Shown here one piece after another: positions 17,633-27,324 of a stretch of 64,000 nt of DNA. The notes under the pieces were generated by a model. It ran no database searches, was not told the DNA's origin, and saw only the letters and a program-made list of their open reading frames with translations. The stretch's first letter is position 1. Each line of letters begins with the position of its first letter. The translations under genes and the position numbers were made by a program. Source of the DNA: a virus; the IMG/VR virus record IMGVR_UViG_3300009428_000006, positions 1 to 64,000 of that record, one strand, 5' to 3'.

Positions 17633-18865
17633 TATGTTATCGGTCTGGTATCATTAGAAATAGTGATAATTGTAATCTCTCTAATGCAGGAACATCCTTA
17701 GAGCTTTAAAGTACTGTTCACAGATAGTAATATACTGTGTTCACCATTTTGTAACGGAAGTGGGTATAGTGAAAACCTTTAAAGATTGGATAACCAATGC
17801 AGCAAAGTCTCTCAAGAAGAGATGGGCTCAACGACTAACACCTTTAAGGTGTGTAGGTTCCAAGTGGAATCGAAACGGGAGACTCTTAACACGTAATGGT
17901 GAAGATGAAGATATAGTCTGACCTTTATGGAAACATAAAGATGTAATAGGAGCATAAATTATGGACAAAGAAAGAGCAATGGAATTGTACCAAAAGGGTA
18001 GTAAATCTTATAGAAGGATTTATCAACTATGGACAGGAGCTTCTGATGATGAAATATCAGGAATGCATATACATCATAAAGATCATGACCACAGTAATAA
18101 TCATCCAGAGAACTTAGAGTTACTTACTCCTGATGAACATGCTAAGAAGCATGGTTTTATTAACAACTTTGTAATGGCGCAATCTAGAGCGGTAGAAAGA
18201 GCTGCACACCCAGAAGTCAGAAAGCGGGTAGCTGAGAAGATCAGGGGCGAAAATAATGGCAGTTACGGAATATCATTTAGAGATCGTTTTTCTACTGAAG
18301 AGGAATATGAAGCTTTCTGTGTAAAATACAGAAGAGGTAAGAACAATTCTCAATATGGAAATGTAGGAAGGATCTCAGGTGACAAGAGTCCTATGAGGAA
18401 ACTGACACCAGAGCAAAAATAAGCTTGGAGATTAAAGATATCAAAACCTGTCACAGAAGAAGCTTTGATCAATTTAAGGGAAGCAGCCAGAAAGCCTGAG
18501 AGAAGAAAAAAGATATCTGAGAAAATGAAGGGTAATACGTCTAACCAAGTGTTTCAAGATAAGATCAGAAACATGGATGAGGTAGAGCTTGAAAACTATC
18601 TTAAAGATAAGAAACCTTCTTTCATAACTTATGTCAACAATCTTATAAATCCTCCAGAGAAGAAAAAGCCATACGTAAAGCCTCCTCCTAAAACAAAGGA
18701 ACAATCAGAACGAGATCTTATACTTAGATTGAAAGCACTTTCTGATGAAGAGTTCCAAAACAAGATAGACGGAAAAGGTAAGAAATACGTAAACAAGTTA
18801 ATAAAATTAAGAAACACACCTATTACAACTGAGGGATAAACTAAACTCAGTAACAAAGAAAAAAG
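17633..18865 (+). ncRNA. Group I intron in the large terminase gene
   Basis: The 1233-base intervening sequence begins after a U (17632) and ends with a G (18865), as group I introns do. Core elements are visible: GGCTCAACGACTAA near 17825-17838 and GAAGATATAGTCTGAC near 17907-17922, whose GACTA/TAGTC pair fits helix P7. The nuclease gene sits downstream of the core, in a P9-side loop. The exon junction is fixed by TerL homology (SPD then RLDSL). Boundaries are therefore well supported, though splicing itself is inferred. Confidence 0.85.
17961..18839 (+). pseudogene. Intron-encoded HNH homing endonuclease with in-frame TAA
   Basis: The gene starts with GGAG and ATG at 17961. The HNH motif is MHIHHKDHDHSNNHPENLELLTPDEHAKKH split over residues 33-62 (HHKDHDHSNN then NLELL). 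TAA at 18420-18422 ends the first frame at codon 154 after LTPEQK. The same frame continues AWRLKISKPVTEEA, then NUMOD-like repeats (REAARKPERRKKISEKMKG) to 18839. A Gln codon (CAA) with C to T change would restore it. Intron homing nucleases often decay, so loss is plausible; the N-terminal HNH part alone might still act. Confidence 0.75.
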
Positions 18866-19075
18866 CGATTAGATTCCCTAGTTTGGGGACTAACATACTT
18901 ATATCCAAGTTCCATGAGAGGTATGTTTGACAGTGATACTGTAACTGACTCTATGGATACTGGTTCAAAAACTAAAGTTACCGACTTGTATGAAGAATTA
19001 TATAGTCAAGTTGATAACGCTTATAATCCATATAGTTTGATTGGCTTTGTGGATGATGAAGATGTCTTCATGTGA
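18866..19075 (+). CDS. terL: Terminase large subunit, exon 2 (69 codons)
   Basis: Codons CGA TTA GAT TCC encode RLDS, then LVWGLTYLYP, which is the last conserved nuclease segment of large terminases, with its catalytic Asp. It ends with TGA at 19073-19075, 25 bases before the portal ATG. It has no start of its own and is meaningful only when spliced to 16268-17632. Confidence 0.88.
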   Translation, partial: RLDSLVWGLTYLYPSSMRGMFDSDTVTDSMDTGSKTKVTDLYEELYSQVDNAYNPYSLIGFVDDEDVFM

Positions 19076-19100
19076 AGATATTAAATAAAGAGGAGGATTA

Positions 19101-20645
19101 ATGGCTGAAAGCAACAATGACCCACTAAATACCCTCATTGATAGTCCCGTATTAGATAACGGGAAAGTCCCGAAGCCAGCAGGTGAATCTGATGGTTATG
19201 TAGATTGTAGCCTCTACACGGACGAAAGAAACCCCATACCTAGTCTAAAAACTATAGGTGGAAAGGTTGAGGTATTTAACCAGATGCAGATTAACTCTAC
19301 AATCTCTGGTATTATACTTGCTTTTAAATCATTATGTCAAACTCCTAAACTTATTGTAACTGAAAACCCAGATGACCCTGATAGGGAACGGGCAAGTAAG
19401 CGAGCTAAGTTCTTAGAGGAATGTCTTGATGATATGCAGACACCATTTTCTGATGTAATTGCAGAGATACTTGATATGCTCGCTATGGGCTTCAAGATAA
19501 TGGTTCCTCAATTCAAGGCAAGAACAGGTTACGATAATAATCCTAGTTTTAATAGTAGATACTATGATGGCAAGATAGGTTGGAAATCCTTCCTACCAGT
19601 CAACCCTAAGACTATTTACAAGTGGAACTCTCCAAGAGGGACAGGCTTCCTAGGGTTAACAGGTATCACACAATTATCACCATACGATGCAAAAGAGGTA
19701 GAAATACCTCGCTCTCGTATGTTGTTATTTAGAACTACTGCATCTAACAATGATCCAACAGGTAAGAGTTTACTTGAAGGTGCATACTTAGATTGGCTTG
19801 ACTTAGTTGATGCTAACAAGATACAGATGACAGGTCTCCGTAGGAGCCTTGAGGGTATACCATATGCTCGTATTCATTCTAAGCTAGCCAATGATGCTAA
19901 GAATAACAAGTCCGCTGCTGCGGCTGTACAGGCCGTTAAAAAGGCTGTTCTTAATATTGATGCACGTAAGGATGAAGCATTTATCCTACCAGCAGATAGA
20001 GATGAGCATAATAACCTATTAGCTGAAGTCCGTATTATGGGCTCAAGTGATGGTGGTGGTAACTCTAAGATCCAAGATGCTAAGATTATCATTGATCAGA
20101 AAGAGCAGTCAATAGCTCGTTCAATGCTTGCACAGTTCATGACTATTCAAGGTAAAGGTGGTTCATATGCGTTAAGCAAGAATCAGTCTGAAGTATTCAT
20201 CAATTCACTTCGTGGAATAATGATCCAAATTCAAGGTATTATGAACAATGAGGCAATCCCTCGTTTGTTTGCTATTAACCGTGAAGGTGTTTCAAAGGGA
20301 GATCATTTCTTACCTAAGATTACATTCTCAGAATTTGTTAAAGATGATGTTACAGAGTTCTTTGGTGCATTGCAGAAGTCTATTGAAATGGGTGTGTTTG
20401 AAGTAACACCTCAGATTCAGAACAAAGCAGCTCAGGTTCTCGGTGTTGATAACTCAGGACAGAAGGAAGGACTAGAAAGACGCTTAAAAGAAAAGGAAGA
20501 GTTTAAGAAACAAACTCAAGCCAGTAGTGTTGATAGTGCGGACAGCTCTGATGGTATAGACCCTCCTGTGAATGATAATGATATTCCAGATACAAAAGCA
20601 AGTGACATTACAGATGATACTCTGAAAAACATCTTAGATGAATGA
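19101..20645 (+). CDS. Portal protein
   Basis: This 514-residue protein follows TerL and precedes the protease and capsid genes. NSTISGIILAFKSL near the N-terminus and the stem-like YLDWLDLVDANKIQ with SLEGIPYARIH agree with phage portal proteins, which form the dodecameric DNA entry ring. The C-terminus is acidic and polar. AGGAGG precedes the ATG. Confidence 0.85.
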   Translation: MAESNNDPLNTLIDSPVLDNGKVPKPAGESDGYVDCSLYTDERNPIPSLKTIGGKVEVFNQMQINSTISGIILAFKSLCQTPKLIVTENPDDPDRERASKRAKFLEECLDDMQTPFSDVIAEILDMLAMGFKIMVPQFKARTGYDNNPSFNSRYYDGKIGWKSFLPVNPKTIYKWNSPRGTGFLGLTGITQLSPYDAKEVEIPRSRMLLFRTTASNNDPTGKSLLEGAYLDWLDLVDANKIQMTGLRRSLEGIPYARIHSKLANDAKNNKSAAAAVQAVKKAVLNIDARKDEAFILPADRDEHNNLLAEVRIMGSSDGGGNSKIQDAKIIIDQKEQSIARSMLAQFMTIQGKGGSYALSKNQSEVFINSLRGIMIQIQGIMNNEAIPRLFAINREGVSKGDHFLPKITFSEFVKDDVTEFFGALQKSIEMGVFEVTPQIQNKAAQVLGVDNSGQKEGLERRLKEKEEFKKQTQASSVDSADSSDGIDPPVNDNDIPDTKASDITDDTLKNILDE

Positions 20646-20653
20646 GGTGATTT

Positions 20654-20956
20654 ATGAGCGGATTTTATTATGATATTAGATTAGTTGATTTAGATCTCAA
20701 CCCATCTCAATTGAATAAGATTAGAGATTATGTCAGAGAAAAGATCCGTGATGTCGCTGCTGTTGATTCGGGGGAGTTTCTAAGAAGCTTAGCTACCCGA
20801 TGGAATAAGAGTACAAAGATACTCACTATTTATTCCCCTCTATCTTACTCAGGTTATATAGAAAGTGGGAATATCAATTATATGTACCATAAAGAGAAGG
20901 TCAAAAAGGCATTAAGTTCTATGGGGCTTAAGCCATCACCTATTCGGTACTATTAA
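20654..20956 (+). CDS. Hypothetical head-region protein, 100 aa
   Basis: The gene begins eight bases after the portal stop with GAGG. The protein contains LTIYSPLSYSGYIESG, which resembles the central piece of small head-closure proteins where a loop says edge of a ring. It is too short for a firm family. By position it is a minor head or neck component. Confidence 0.55.
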   Translation: MSGFYYDIRLVDLDLNPSQLNKIRDYVREKIRDVAAVDSGEFLRSLATRWNKSTKILTIYSPLSYSGYIESGNINYMYHKEKVKKALSSMGLKPSPIRYY

Positions 20957-20966
20957 CGGAGGTTAT

Positions 20967-21362
20967 GTGTCAGTAATCATACCAGATATCCGTGAGTTTG
21001 ATGAAGAGAAACGACATGTGTTAGGGCCAGTCCTTATCCCTGATCGGTTTGACCTTCACAATGATGGATTATCTAAGAATGAGGTTGAGTATGCTTGCCA
21101 TTATTATAACAAGAATCATTTTGGAAGCTGTGACTTAAATCACATGTTGCAAGTAGACTGTGCAAGGGTTATTGAATCATACATCTTAGAGGTCGATTGT
21201 GAGATTGACGGAGAAACCTTAGTAGCAGGTACGTGGATGGCTAAGACTGAGATTGATAGAACGCATGTCGGAGACGTAGTGTGGGAAATGCTTATCACAG
21301 GAGAATTGGCAGGATATAGTCCTGAGGGCTCAGTTTTTGAGCATAAGGTATTAGAGGAGTAA
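20967..21362 (+). CDS. XkdF-like prohead protease domain protein
   Basis: The start is GTG at 20967, chosen because CGGAGG lies just upstream. The sequence contains VLGPVLIPDR near the start, GLSKNEVEYACHYY, ESYIL, GTWMAKTEID and LITGELAGYSPEG. These segments fit the XkdF-type serine protease fold used for capsid maturation. At 131 aa it is a single protease domain. The next gene begins three bases after its stop and may be the scaffold it cleaves. Confidence 0.7.
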   Translation: MSVIIPDIREFDEEKRHVLGPVLIPDRFDLHNDGLSKNEVEYACHYYNKNHFGSCDLNHMLQVDCARVIESYILEVDCEIDGETLVAGTWMAKTEIDRTHVGDVVWEMLITGELAGYSPEGSVFEHKVLEE

Positions 21363-21364
21363 TA

Positions 21365-22657
21365 ATGGCTGTAGAGCATAATATCCAACAGATTGATGAA
21401 GAAGGTACAGCAGGTAATGTATTATCTGACTATCAAGTACACACAATCAGTCTAGTTGGCAAAGGCGCGTTAGGTCGTAATATTACTAAGTTAAAAAGTA
21501 ATGAAGAATTTATAGAAACTGAGGAGGGAAAAGCTATCATGTCAAAGATTGATAAAGCTAAAGCTCTCGATGCAGAACAGGCTGAATTAGAAGCAGTTGC
21601 TTCAGAGGAAGTTGTTGAGACTGAAAAGTCAAAGTCTGCTGAAGAGCAAACCCCAGATGTTGAAGCTGAGGTGTCTGAGGACGCACCAGAAGAGACTTCA
21701 GAGGTTGAAGCTGTAGTTGAACAGACTGAGGAAGAAAACCCCTCAGAGGATATTACAGAAGCATCAGAGGAAGAATCTGAACCTGTTGAGAAAGCTAAGG
21801 CTAAAGACAAGGCAAAAGAGGAAGACGAAGATGAGGAAGAAAAAGTAGAAGCTGATCCAGAAGGTGAAGAAGAAGATGCAAAGAAAGCGGTTGAACCGAA
21901 GAATGAAGATGAGAAAGTTGAGAAACAGAAAATGTACTCAATGGACGAATATCTAGAAGCATCTAAATCAGCACTTGATGGTATATCTAAGTTGGTTAAA
22001 GAGATCAAAGCTAAAGCGCCTGAAGCAGAATCTTGGGAAGTGTTTGATGTTATATACGATACCGTTTACACAGTAGATGTGGCAACTTGGTATGATGATA
22101 CAGCCACATGGAACAAGGTATGGGATGAGGTATGGGATGAGGTTAATACTCGTACATCTAAAGCTAAATCTTTAAAAGTAGCTGAAGAAGCAACTCTTGA
22201 TGACAAGTTAAAAGCACTTGAAGTTTCAGACCCTGCACTTGCAGCCTTATTCCGTGAGAATAGTCAGAAAGCTTTACATGCTGAACAAGAACGTGAAGCT
22301 GTTATCCGAGCTAAAGCTCGTGAAGAAGGTGCTGAGAAATACAAACGCATCAGCTCTGAAGAGTGTACTACTGATCAGATCACAGACACAATGATTGATT
22401 TGGAAGTTTCTAATCCAGAAGCTTATTCTATTATTGCAAAAGCTTTGGATAATGCATCGGTAATTACATCTGCTGGTGAGTTATTCCGTGATGTAGGTAG
22501 TTCAGATACCGTCAACACAATGAGCCCAGATGAATTTGTAGAAGTCAAATCTAAGTCTTTAGCTGCTGAGAAAGATAAAGCAGGTGAGTCTTATAATATG
22601 GCTGCACTTCGTGCAACTGTACGTCAATCAGATGAATACGTAGCTAACTACGCTTAA
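21365..22657 (+). CDS. Probable capsid scaffold / protease-associated protein
   Basis: The first 45 residues (YQVHTISLVGKGALGRN) resemble the segment that follows the protease in XkdF-like proteins. A very acidic Glu/Ala/Lys-rich stretch (about residues 60-190) follows, then a helical C-terminus ending before the capsid gene. Extended helical, highly charged proteins at this place are scaffolds that guide shell assembly and are removed by the protease. A direct repeat encoding KVWDEVWDEV is seen near residue 255. The assignment is by layout and composition. Confidence 0.6.
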   Translation: MAVEHNIQQIDEEGTAGNVLSDYQVHTISLVGKGALGRNITKLKSNEEFIETEEGKAIMSKIDKAKALDAEQAELEAVASEEVVETEKSKSAEEQTPDVEAEVSEDAPEETSEVEAVVEQTEEENPSEDITEASEEESEPVEKAKAKDKAKEEDEDEEEKVEADPEGEEEDAKKAVEPKNEDEKVEKQKMYSMDEYLEASKSALDGISKLVKEIKAKAPEAESWEVFDVIYDTVYTVDVATWYDDTATWNKVWDEVWDEVNTRTSKAKSLKVAEEATLDDKLKALEVSDPALAALFRENSQKALHAEQEREAVIRAKAREEGAEKYKRISSEECTTDQITDTMIDLEVSNPEAYSIIAKALDNASVITSAGELFRDVGSSDTVNTMSPDEFVEVKSKSLAAEKDKAGESYNMAALRATVRQSDEYVANYA

Positions 22658-22702
22658 TGTCATTTGTAAATAAAAATAATAATAACAATAAAGGAGACAT
22701 TA

Positions 22703-23836
22703 ATGTCTGAACAAGTAAATAAAGCTAAAGCCGTTGTTGGTGGTGAAGCTGGTGTAAACGGTCTATCTTCAGTTCACGTAGATAAGCCACTTTCTGATTT
22801 TTCTGTAAAAGTTGTACAAGATGATACACACTTTAAAGCCCGTCAGATCCTAAGTAACTTTAACTCTAAGCATCGTCAAGATATGTACTACTTCTATGAA
22901 CCTGCATATTTCATGATCAATCAGGTTAAAGAACGTGCAGAGGGTGCAGAAGCAGCTAAGGCTAAATATGGCGTAAGTCGTAAACCATTCACTACTAAAG
23001 TATATGCACTTAAGCAGCCAGTTACAGATGAGACTGTAGCAAATGCTGATAAGCCTATTGATCGTATCTATGAAGATGCAGCTCAATTTGTTACTCGTCA
23101 GTTCCTTCTTAACAAAGAGAAGAAAATGGCTGAAGCTATCCTAGCTGATGGTGTATGGGGTACAGATTGGACAGGCCAAGATGCAGCTCTTACTGATCCA
23201 TTAGCTGTTGTAGAAGCAGGTGCTTTCCAGAAGTTCACAGCAGCAACATCTAAGCCTTTAGATGTATTAGATGAAGCTATGCAGACTATCCAGCTTAAAT
23301 CAGGCTTACGTCCTAACACAATGGTACTAACACGTACTGTATGGACAGCCCTTAAGCGTAATGCTTCAATCAAGACCACTAAGCTATATACTAACGGTAA
23401 CTCTGGTTCTGATGATGCTATCATGGATACTATCGCCAGCCACCTAGGTATCATGGCCTCTGACATCTATGTATTAGATGTGGTTGAGCCAGCTTCAGCA
23501 GCTACAATTGATGGCACTACTTACCAAATCACTACTGATGCAGAAGGCTATGCAACTAATGCTGCTGGTGACACAACTCTTGCTAATCAATTTATTGGTG
23601 GTAATGGTATCTTACTTATGCATGTAGATAAGACTTCAAATGGTCAATACTCAGCAACTGCTGCAGTATGTGCTCAGTGGACTGGTTTATACCCTGATGG
23701 TGGTGAACTAGGTAATACTGTGTTTAAACGCTACCACATGGAAGAATTTAGCTCTGAGTTCATCGAAGGCCGTACAGCCTTTAGCTACCATATCGTAGCA
23801 CCTGCATTAGGTTTATTCTTAAAAGATGTAATCTAA
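22703..23836 (+). CDS. Major capsid protein
   Basis: This 377-residue protein forms the shell. It has the look of an HK97-fold coat protein: an extended N-terminal arm, a helix with DAAQFVTRQFLLNKEKKMAEAIL, then GLRPNTMVLTRTVWTALKRN, a typical backbone-helix and domain-A pattern. It follows the scaffold gene, uses codons like a highly expressed gene, has AAGGAG upstream, and is followed immediately by a strong terminator, as major capsid genes usually are. Confidence 0.88.
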   Translation: MSEQVNKAKAVVGGEAGVNGLSSVHVDKPLSDFSVKVVQDDTHFKARQILSNFNSKHRQDMYYFYEPAYFMINQVKERAEGAEAAKAKYGVSRKPFTTKVYALKQPVTDETVANADKPIDRIYEDAAQFVTRQFLLNKEKKMAEAILADGVWGTDWTGQDAALTDPLAVVEAGAFQKFTAATSKPLDVLDEAMQTIQLKSGLRPNTMVLTRTVWTALKRNASIKTTKLYTNGNSGSDDAIMDTIASHLGIMASDIYVLDVVEPASAATIDGTTYQITTDAEGYATNAAGDTTLANQFIGGNGILLMHVDKTSNGQYSATAAVCAQWTGLYPDGGELGNTVFKRYHMEEFSSEFIEGRTAFSYHIVAPALGLFLKDVI

Positions 23837-23860
23837 TAGCTTAAAGCTATAATAAATTAT

Positions 23861-23896
23861 GGGCAAGATGGGAACTCCTGTCTTGCCCTATTTTTC
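23861..23896 (+). terminator. Terminator after major capsid gene
   Basis: GGGCAAGA and TCTTGCCC pair over a short loop and are followed by TATTTTT. It lies 25 bases after the capsid stop and would set capsid mRNA level above downstream genes. Confidence 0.85.
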
Positions 23897-23909
23897 GTAA
23901 GGAGTAAAA

Positions 23910-24407
23910 ATGAGCTTAAAAAGAGAAAATCGAGAGTATGATCCTTGGAACACAGGTACACTCTATGTTCTTAGTGAAAAGCTAATCGCAGATGGATATG
24001 AATTAAAGTTCGGTGACGCATATCCAGAGTATTGCCACTTAGCAGTCATGCACACGCATTTCAACAATGGTGTGATAGGTACTAAAGAAGAGCTTGACAG
24101 TCTACAAGGTCATCCTTTAAAGTTGTATATTGACAATGGTTTTATGATGCCAATTGCCATGTTTGTAGCTAACCCATATGAAGCAGTACCGCCTTCAGAG
24201 TTTAATCCTAATATTGATGCAAGTGCATTAGATGAAGATGAAGATAAATTCTATATGGAAAATGCTGAACTACTGAAGAACAAGAAAGATTTGATAGGCT
24301 ATGCAAAGCAATTTAAAATTAACCTACCTAATAAGACTACAGTTAGCATCAAAAAGATGTTAGAGATTTTAGAACAGGAAGCCAAGAAAAAAGGTCTCCT
24401 TGATTAA
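23910..24407 (+). CDS. Hypothetical head/neck protein, 165 aa
   Basis: The gene follows the capsid terminator with AAGGAG. The body contains PLKLYIDNGFMMPIAMFVANP, and the last 40 residues (KKDLIGYAKQFKINLPNKT) look like a small helix-extended-loop-helix module near a lysine-rich end. It may be a decoration or head-completion protein. No family is recognised with confidence. Confidence 0.6.
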   Translation: MSLKRENREYDPWNTGTLYVLSEKLIADGYELKFGDAYPEYCHLAVMHTHFNNGVIGTKEELDSLQGHPLKLYIDNGFMMPIAMFVANPYEAVPPSEFNPNIDASALDEDEDKFYMENAELLKNKKDLIGYAKQFKINLPNKTTVSIKKMLEILEQEAKKKGLLD

Positions 24408-24416
24408 GGAGTACTT

Positions 24417-25184
24417 ATGTCTACAGTTTTAGATATCCCAGAAAGGGATGGACAAGATGGTGCTACACAGTTAGCATATCTAAGATCATATTTAAAAGAT
24501 ACAGAAATAGGGAACTATACATATAGTGACAATCTTCTTATTGAACTGCTGGTAGAAAGTGACCGTGTAGCTGTGTGGCAAGACCTGACAGGCTACTTAG
24601 GAGAAACCCCTTGGAATTACACCACTACAGCACCAATAAGCTATGAGAGTCGTATAAGGATGCTCACAGGTGACACAGATGAAGGTGCTCTTAGGTATAC
24701 TGATTATGACTTACAGGTATTCTTAGAAACTATCCCCCTGCGTTACATTGTTAAACTTATAAACGCAGAGGGAGACGATAGTGTCACTTATCCTACTAAT
24801 GATGTTAACAATCCTATTTATATTGTGCGGAGATACCTCGGAGACACAGATACCAATAATGTGAAGTATAGAGATGCAGACATAACTCAAATGTTATTCA
24901 ACTCTAGACTAGATCCTTTTGCATTTGTTGCAGAAGAGTTATCAAGATCAGCAGGAGAGGTTGTAAGTGATTCCGTTGCATCTGGTGGTAATGATCTTGC
25001 CTCCTTAGATGGTATCTCATTTAGTGAAGAGGGGAAAAGGACAGATAATCTAGTCAGTGATATATCTTTCATCCAGTCTCAAGCCATCACTTCTGTTTAC
25101 TTTAAAAATCCCGTATACGGTTTCTGGATAGACGGTGAGAACCTTGTTGATACAGAATGGGAGAAGTCTTGGTATGGCATATAA
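24417..25184 (+). CDS. Head-tail connector protein with three internal repeats
   Basis: Three copies of a helix-loop-helix unit are visible at about residues 20-46, 78-104 and 135-161. Each has the form R-x2-L-x-D-T plus a Tyr-x-Asp and a hydrophobic helix (LKDTEIGNYTYSD, LTGDTDEGALRYTD, LGDTDTNNVKYRD). Connector proteins of the gp6 type begin with one such unit. Tripling is unusual. By position it closes the portal. Confidence 0.65.
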   Translation: MSTVLDIPERDGQDGATQLAYLRSYLKDTEIGNYTYSDNLLIELLVESDRVAVWQDLTGYLGETPWNYTTTAPISYESRIRMLTGDTDEGALRYTDYDLQVFLETIPLRYIVKLINAEGDDSVTYPTNDVNNPIYIVRRYLGDTDTNNVKYRDADITQMLFNSRLDPFAFVAEELSRSAGEVVSDSVASGGNDLASLDGISFSEEGKRTDNLVSDISFIQSQAITSVYFKNPVYGFWIDGENLVDTEWEKSWYGI

Positions 25185-25563
25185 TAGAGAGGCTTCTCAA
25201 GTTCAAAAGGCTATTCTAAGAGCAGGAGATGGAGCAGAAGCTGTTTTTAAAACAACAGGAGGTACTGACCCTATTACGGGATTTCCTGACGGCACAGGTC
25301 GAACAGAGGTTCTCAACTTTGTAGTTGTCAACTATTCTAGAGAAGATATAGCAAATCCTGCCCTTGCGAATGGTATGCTGAAAATCTTAGTATCACCTTT
25401 AAAAGTTAGTGGAGAAAGTATTACAGATTTTGTAGACCTAGTGGAAAATAAGGGTCTGAAAATCACCTTGCCAGATGGTAAGAAGTTTACAGCTAAGTAT
25501 TCACAAATAACCAGAGCAGATGGTGTCACACCGATTCTTGCTCGTATATTTCTAGGAGCATAA
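25174..25563 (+). CDS. Neck / head-completion protein, 129 aa
   Basis: I chose ATG at 25174 (MAYNREASQVQ) over the longer GTG start at 25135 because it gives a normal short overlap (11 bases) with the connector gene. The protein is beta-rich with ITDFVDLVENKGLKITLPDGKKF and an ending like small stopper proteins. Role is inferred from its place between connector and tail-terminator genes. Confidence 0.6.
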   Translation: MAYNREASQVQKAILRAGDGAEAVFKTTGGTDPITGFPDGTGRTEVLNFVVVNYSREDIANPALANGMLKILVSPLKVSGESITDFVDLVENKGLKITLPDGKKFTAKYSQITRADGVTPILARIFLGA

Positions 25564-25564
25564 T

Positions 25565-26074
25565 ATGTCAGTATTTGTAGACCTAGATATTAGGTTAAAA
25601 CTGAACACACACTTATACACACTAGGAACAGAGACAGGGGATAATGGCAAAAGTCGTCAACTGGATACATCTGTATATGGATTTCCAGCTTTCCCCACAG
25701 CAGATATATTTGTAGCGGAAGGAGAGAGAGCAGAGAATAAGCCACAGGATAAATCTTGGGTGGAACACTTTTTAGTAAAATCTCCTCAAACAATATACAC
25801 ACCTGCTGGTTGCGGTATCTCAAGAAAAGCATACCAGTATGGTATATGGGTAAAGACACCTTTAGAATATGGATCTGTTTACAATGAAATGATAGCAGGT
25901 CTTATTGAAGAGCACTTCCCCAACAACATGCACATATCTTTAGATAATGGCAATACCCTTACAATTTTAAAAACATATCAACAAGCTACTGTGGTTACTG
26001 ATAGTGACTCAGGTAGGATGTTTAACAGAGTTTTCATAGATTGTGAGAACTACTTTAATAATAATAATAAATAG
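25565..26074 (+). CDS. Probable tail terminator protein
   Basis: The 169-residue protein has a QYGIWVKTPLEYGSVYNE segment followed by LIEEHFPNN, resembling tail terminators of the DUF4128/gpU-like group, which cap the tail tube. It directly precedes the tail tube gene, where such genes lie. It ends in an Asn run. Confidence 0.65.
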   Translation: MSVFVDLDIRLKLNTHLYTLGTETGDNGKSRQLDTSVYGFPAFPTADIFVAEGERAENKPQDKSWVEHFLVKSPQTIYTPAGCGISRKAYQYGIWVKTPLEYGSVYNEMIAGLIEEHFPNNMHISLDNGNTLTILKTYQQATVVTDSDSGRMFNRVFIDCENYFNNNNK

Positions 26075-26085
26075 GAGAATATTCT

Positions 26086-27324
26086 ATGGCAACACTCTTT
26101 AAGGGTGATAACTCTACAATTACATTAGTAGAGGAAGATCAGGGTTGGGCAAAACCACCTTCAAGTTATGCAGGTGGCAAGTTCTTCCAGAATAATGATG
26201 GAAGTTTCGATGAGACACGTGGTACTATTGAATCAGAAGCGAGTACACCTAATGCACAGTTAGACAGTGTTCGACTTGGTAATAAGAATGTAGCAGGTTC
26301 ATTTCCTGTTGAGATTGACCCTGAGAATTACACAGCATTGCTGGAATCCGCTTTGTATGGTGAAGCAACATTAAGTGGTACAGATGTAAGTCTTACCGCA
26401 GTAGATGTTTCTGGTACTAAGAAATTTGAACTTGTAATCCCAATGACAACAGGTGAGCAAGCTACAGCAGGTATCTCTGTAGGTACTATCTTTAATCTTG
26501 TAGTAGAAGCACCACTGGCAAGCCTTTCAGATATTGCAGTAGTTGAATCTGTTACAGCTACAGATGTCACATTCTACTGCCCAGCTCAGAAATCAGAAAC
26601 ACTTGCAACTACCTCTGTAGATCTTACAGTTGAGTCTATTGAGAATATCCGACCTGATCGTAGTATTAAATCTTTCAATGCAGAAGAGATTTTGTATTCA
26701 GAGGATGGTGCAACTATTGCACGATTTATGACAGCAGGTTGTGTAGTTTCTGGTGTGTCTTTTGATCTTCCTTCTGATGCGTCTGCTAAGGCAACATTTT
26801 CAATGTTAGCATCAGGAAAATATGCAGGTCAAGAGTATAGTACATTTGATCCTACACTAACAGACAGTACAGATGCACACACAAGTGTATTGCCTCACGT
26901 AAAATATGACCCACTTGTACTTCAAGATGGTGAATTAATTTCTAACGAAACTAATACACGTTGTATTTGGATGTCAGGGTCTGTGGGTATTGAAAATGGC
27001 ACAGAGACTCACTTCGTAGGTTGTGATTTTGATGCAATTGGTACAGTGTCTGGTAAGTTACGAATCACACTTGACTATGAAGCATTGTTCCAAAGTGAAG
27101 ACGACTTCGTATCTTTCCGAAATGAGAAATACAACAAAGTACTTCTTAAATTGAAAGACCGAGCAAGTGATAAATCTTTAATTATCTATCTGCCAGCCTT
27201 TAAAGCTACAGCGTACACATTGAATAATCCAAACTCTGGACTTGTAACTGCGAGTATCAGTGGCATGGCTACAGTTGATGCAGGAGCTGGAGACAGCCTT
27301 GTTATTGGTGTTTTAAATGGCTAA
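26086..27324 (+). CDS. Major tail tube protein
   Basis: At 412 residues, this follows the tail terminator and precedes the tail chaperones. The N-terminal half contains SEASTPNAQLDSVRLGNKN and GSFPVEIDPENYTALLESAL, typical of long siphoviral tail tube proteins in which an initial loop and a beta-barrel are seen. SCVSG-like repeats in the C-terminal half suggest an added domain. It overlaps the next gene by eight bases. Confidence 0.8.
   Translation: MATLFKGDNSTITLVEEDQGWAKPPSSYAGGKFFQNNDGSFDETRGTIESEASTPNAQLDSVRLGNKNVAGSFPVEIDPENYTALLESALYGEATLSGTDVSLTAVDVSGTKKFELVIPMTTGEQATAGISVGTIFNLVVEAPLASLSDIAVVESVTATDVTFYCPAQKSETLATTSVDLTVESIENIRPDRSIKSFNAEEILYSEDGATIARFMTAGCVVSGVSFDLPSDASAKATFSMLASGKYAGQEYSTFDPTLTDSTDAHTSVLPHVKYDPLVLQDGELISNETNTRCIWMSGSVGIENGTETHFVGCDFDAIGTVSGKLRITLDYEALFQSEDDFVSFRNEKYNKVLLKLKDRASDKSLIIYLPAFKATAYTLNNPNSGLVTASISGMATVDAGAGDSLVIGVLNG

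Noticed and set aside
21433-22008. 191-codon leftward ORF rich in Ser opposite the scaffold gene.
   Set aside because: It is the mirror of GAA/GAG-rich coding on the other strand and has no start signal.
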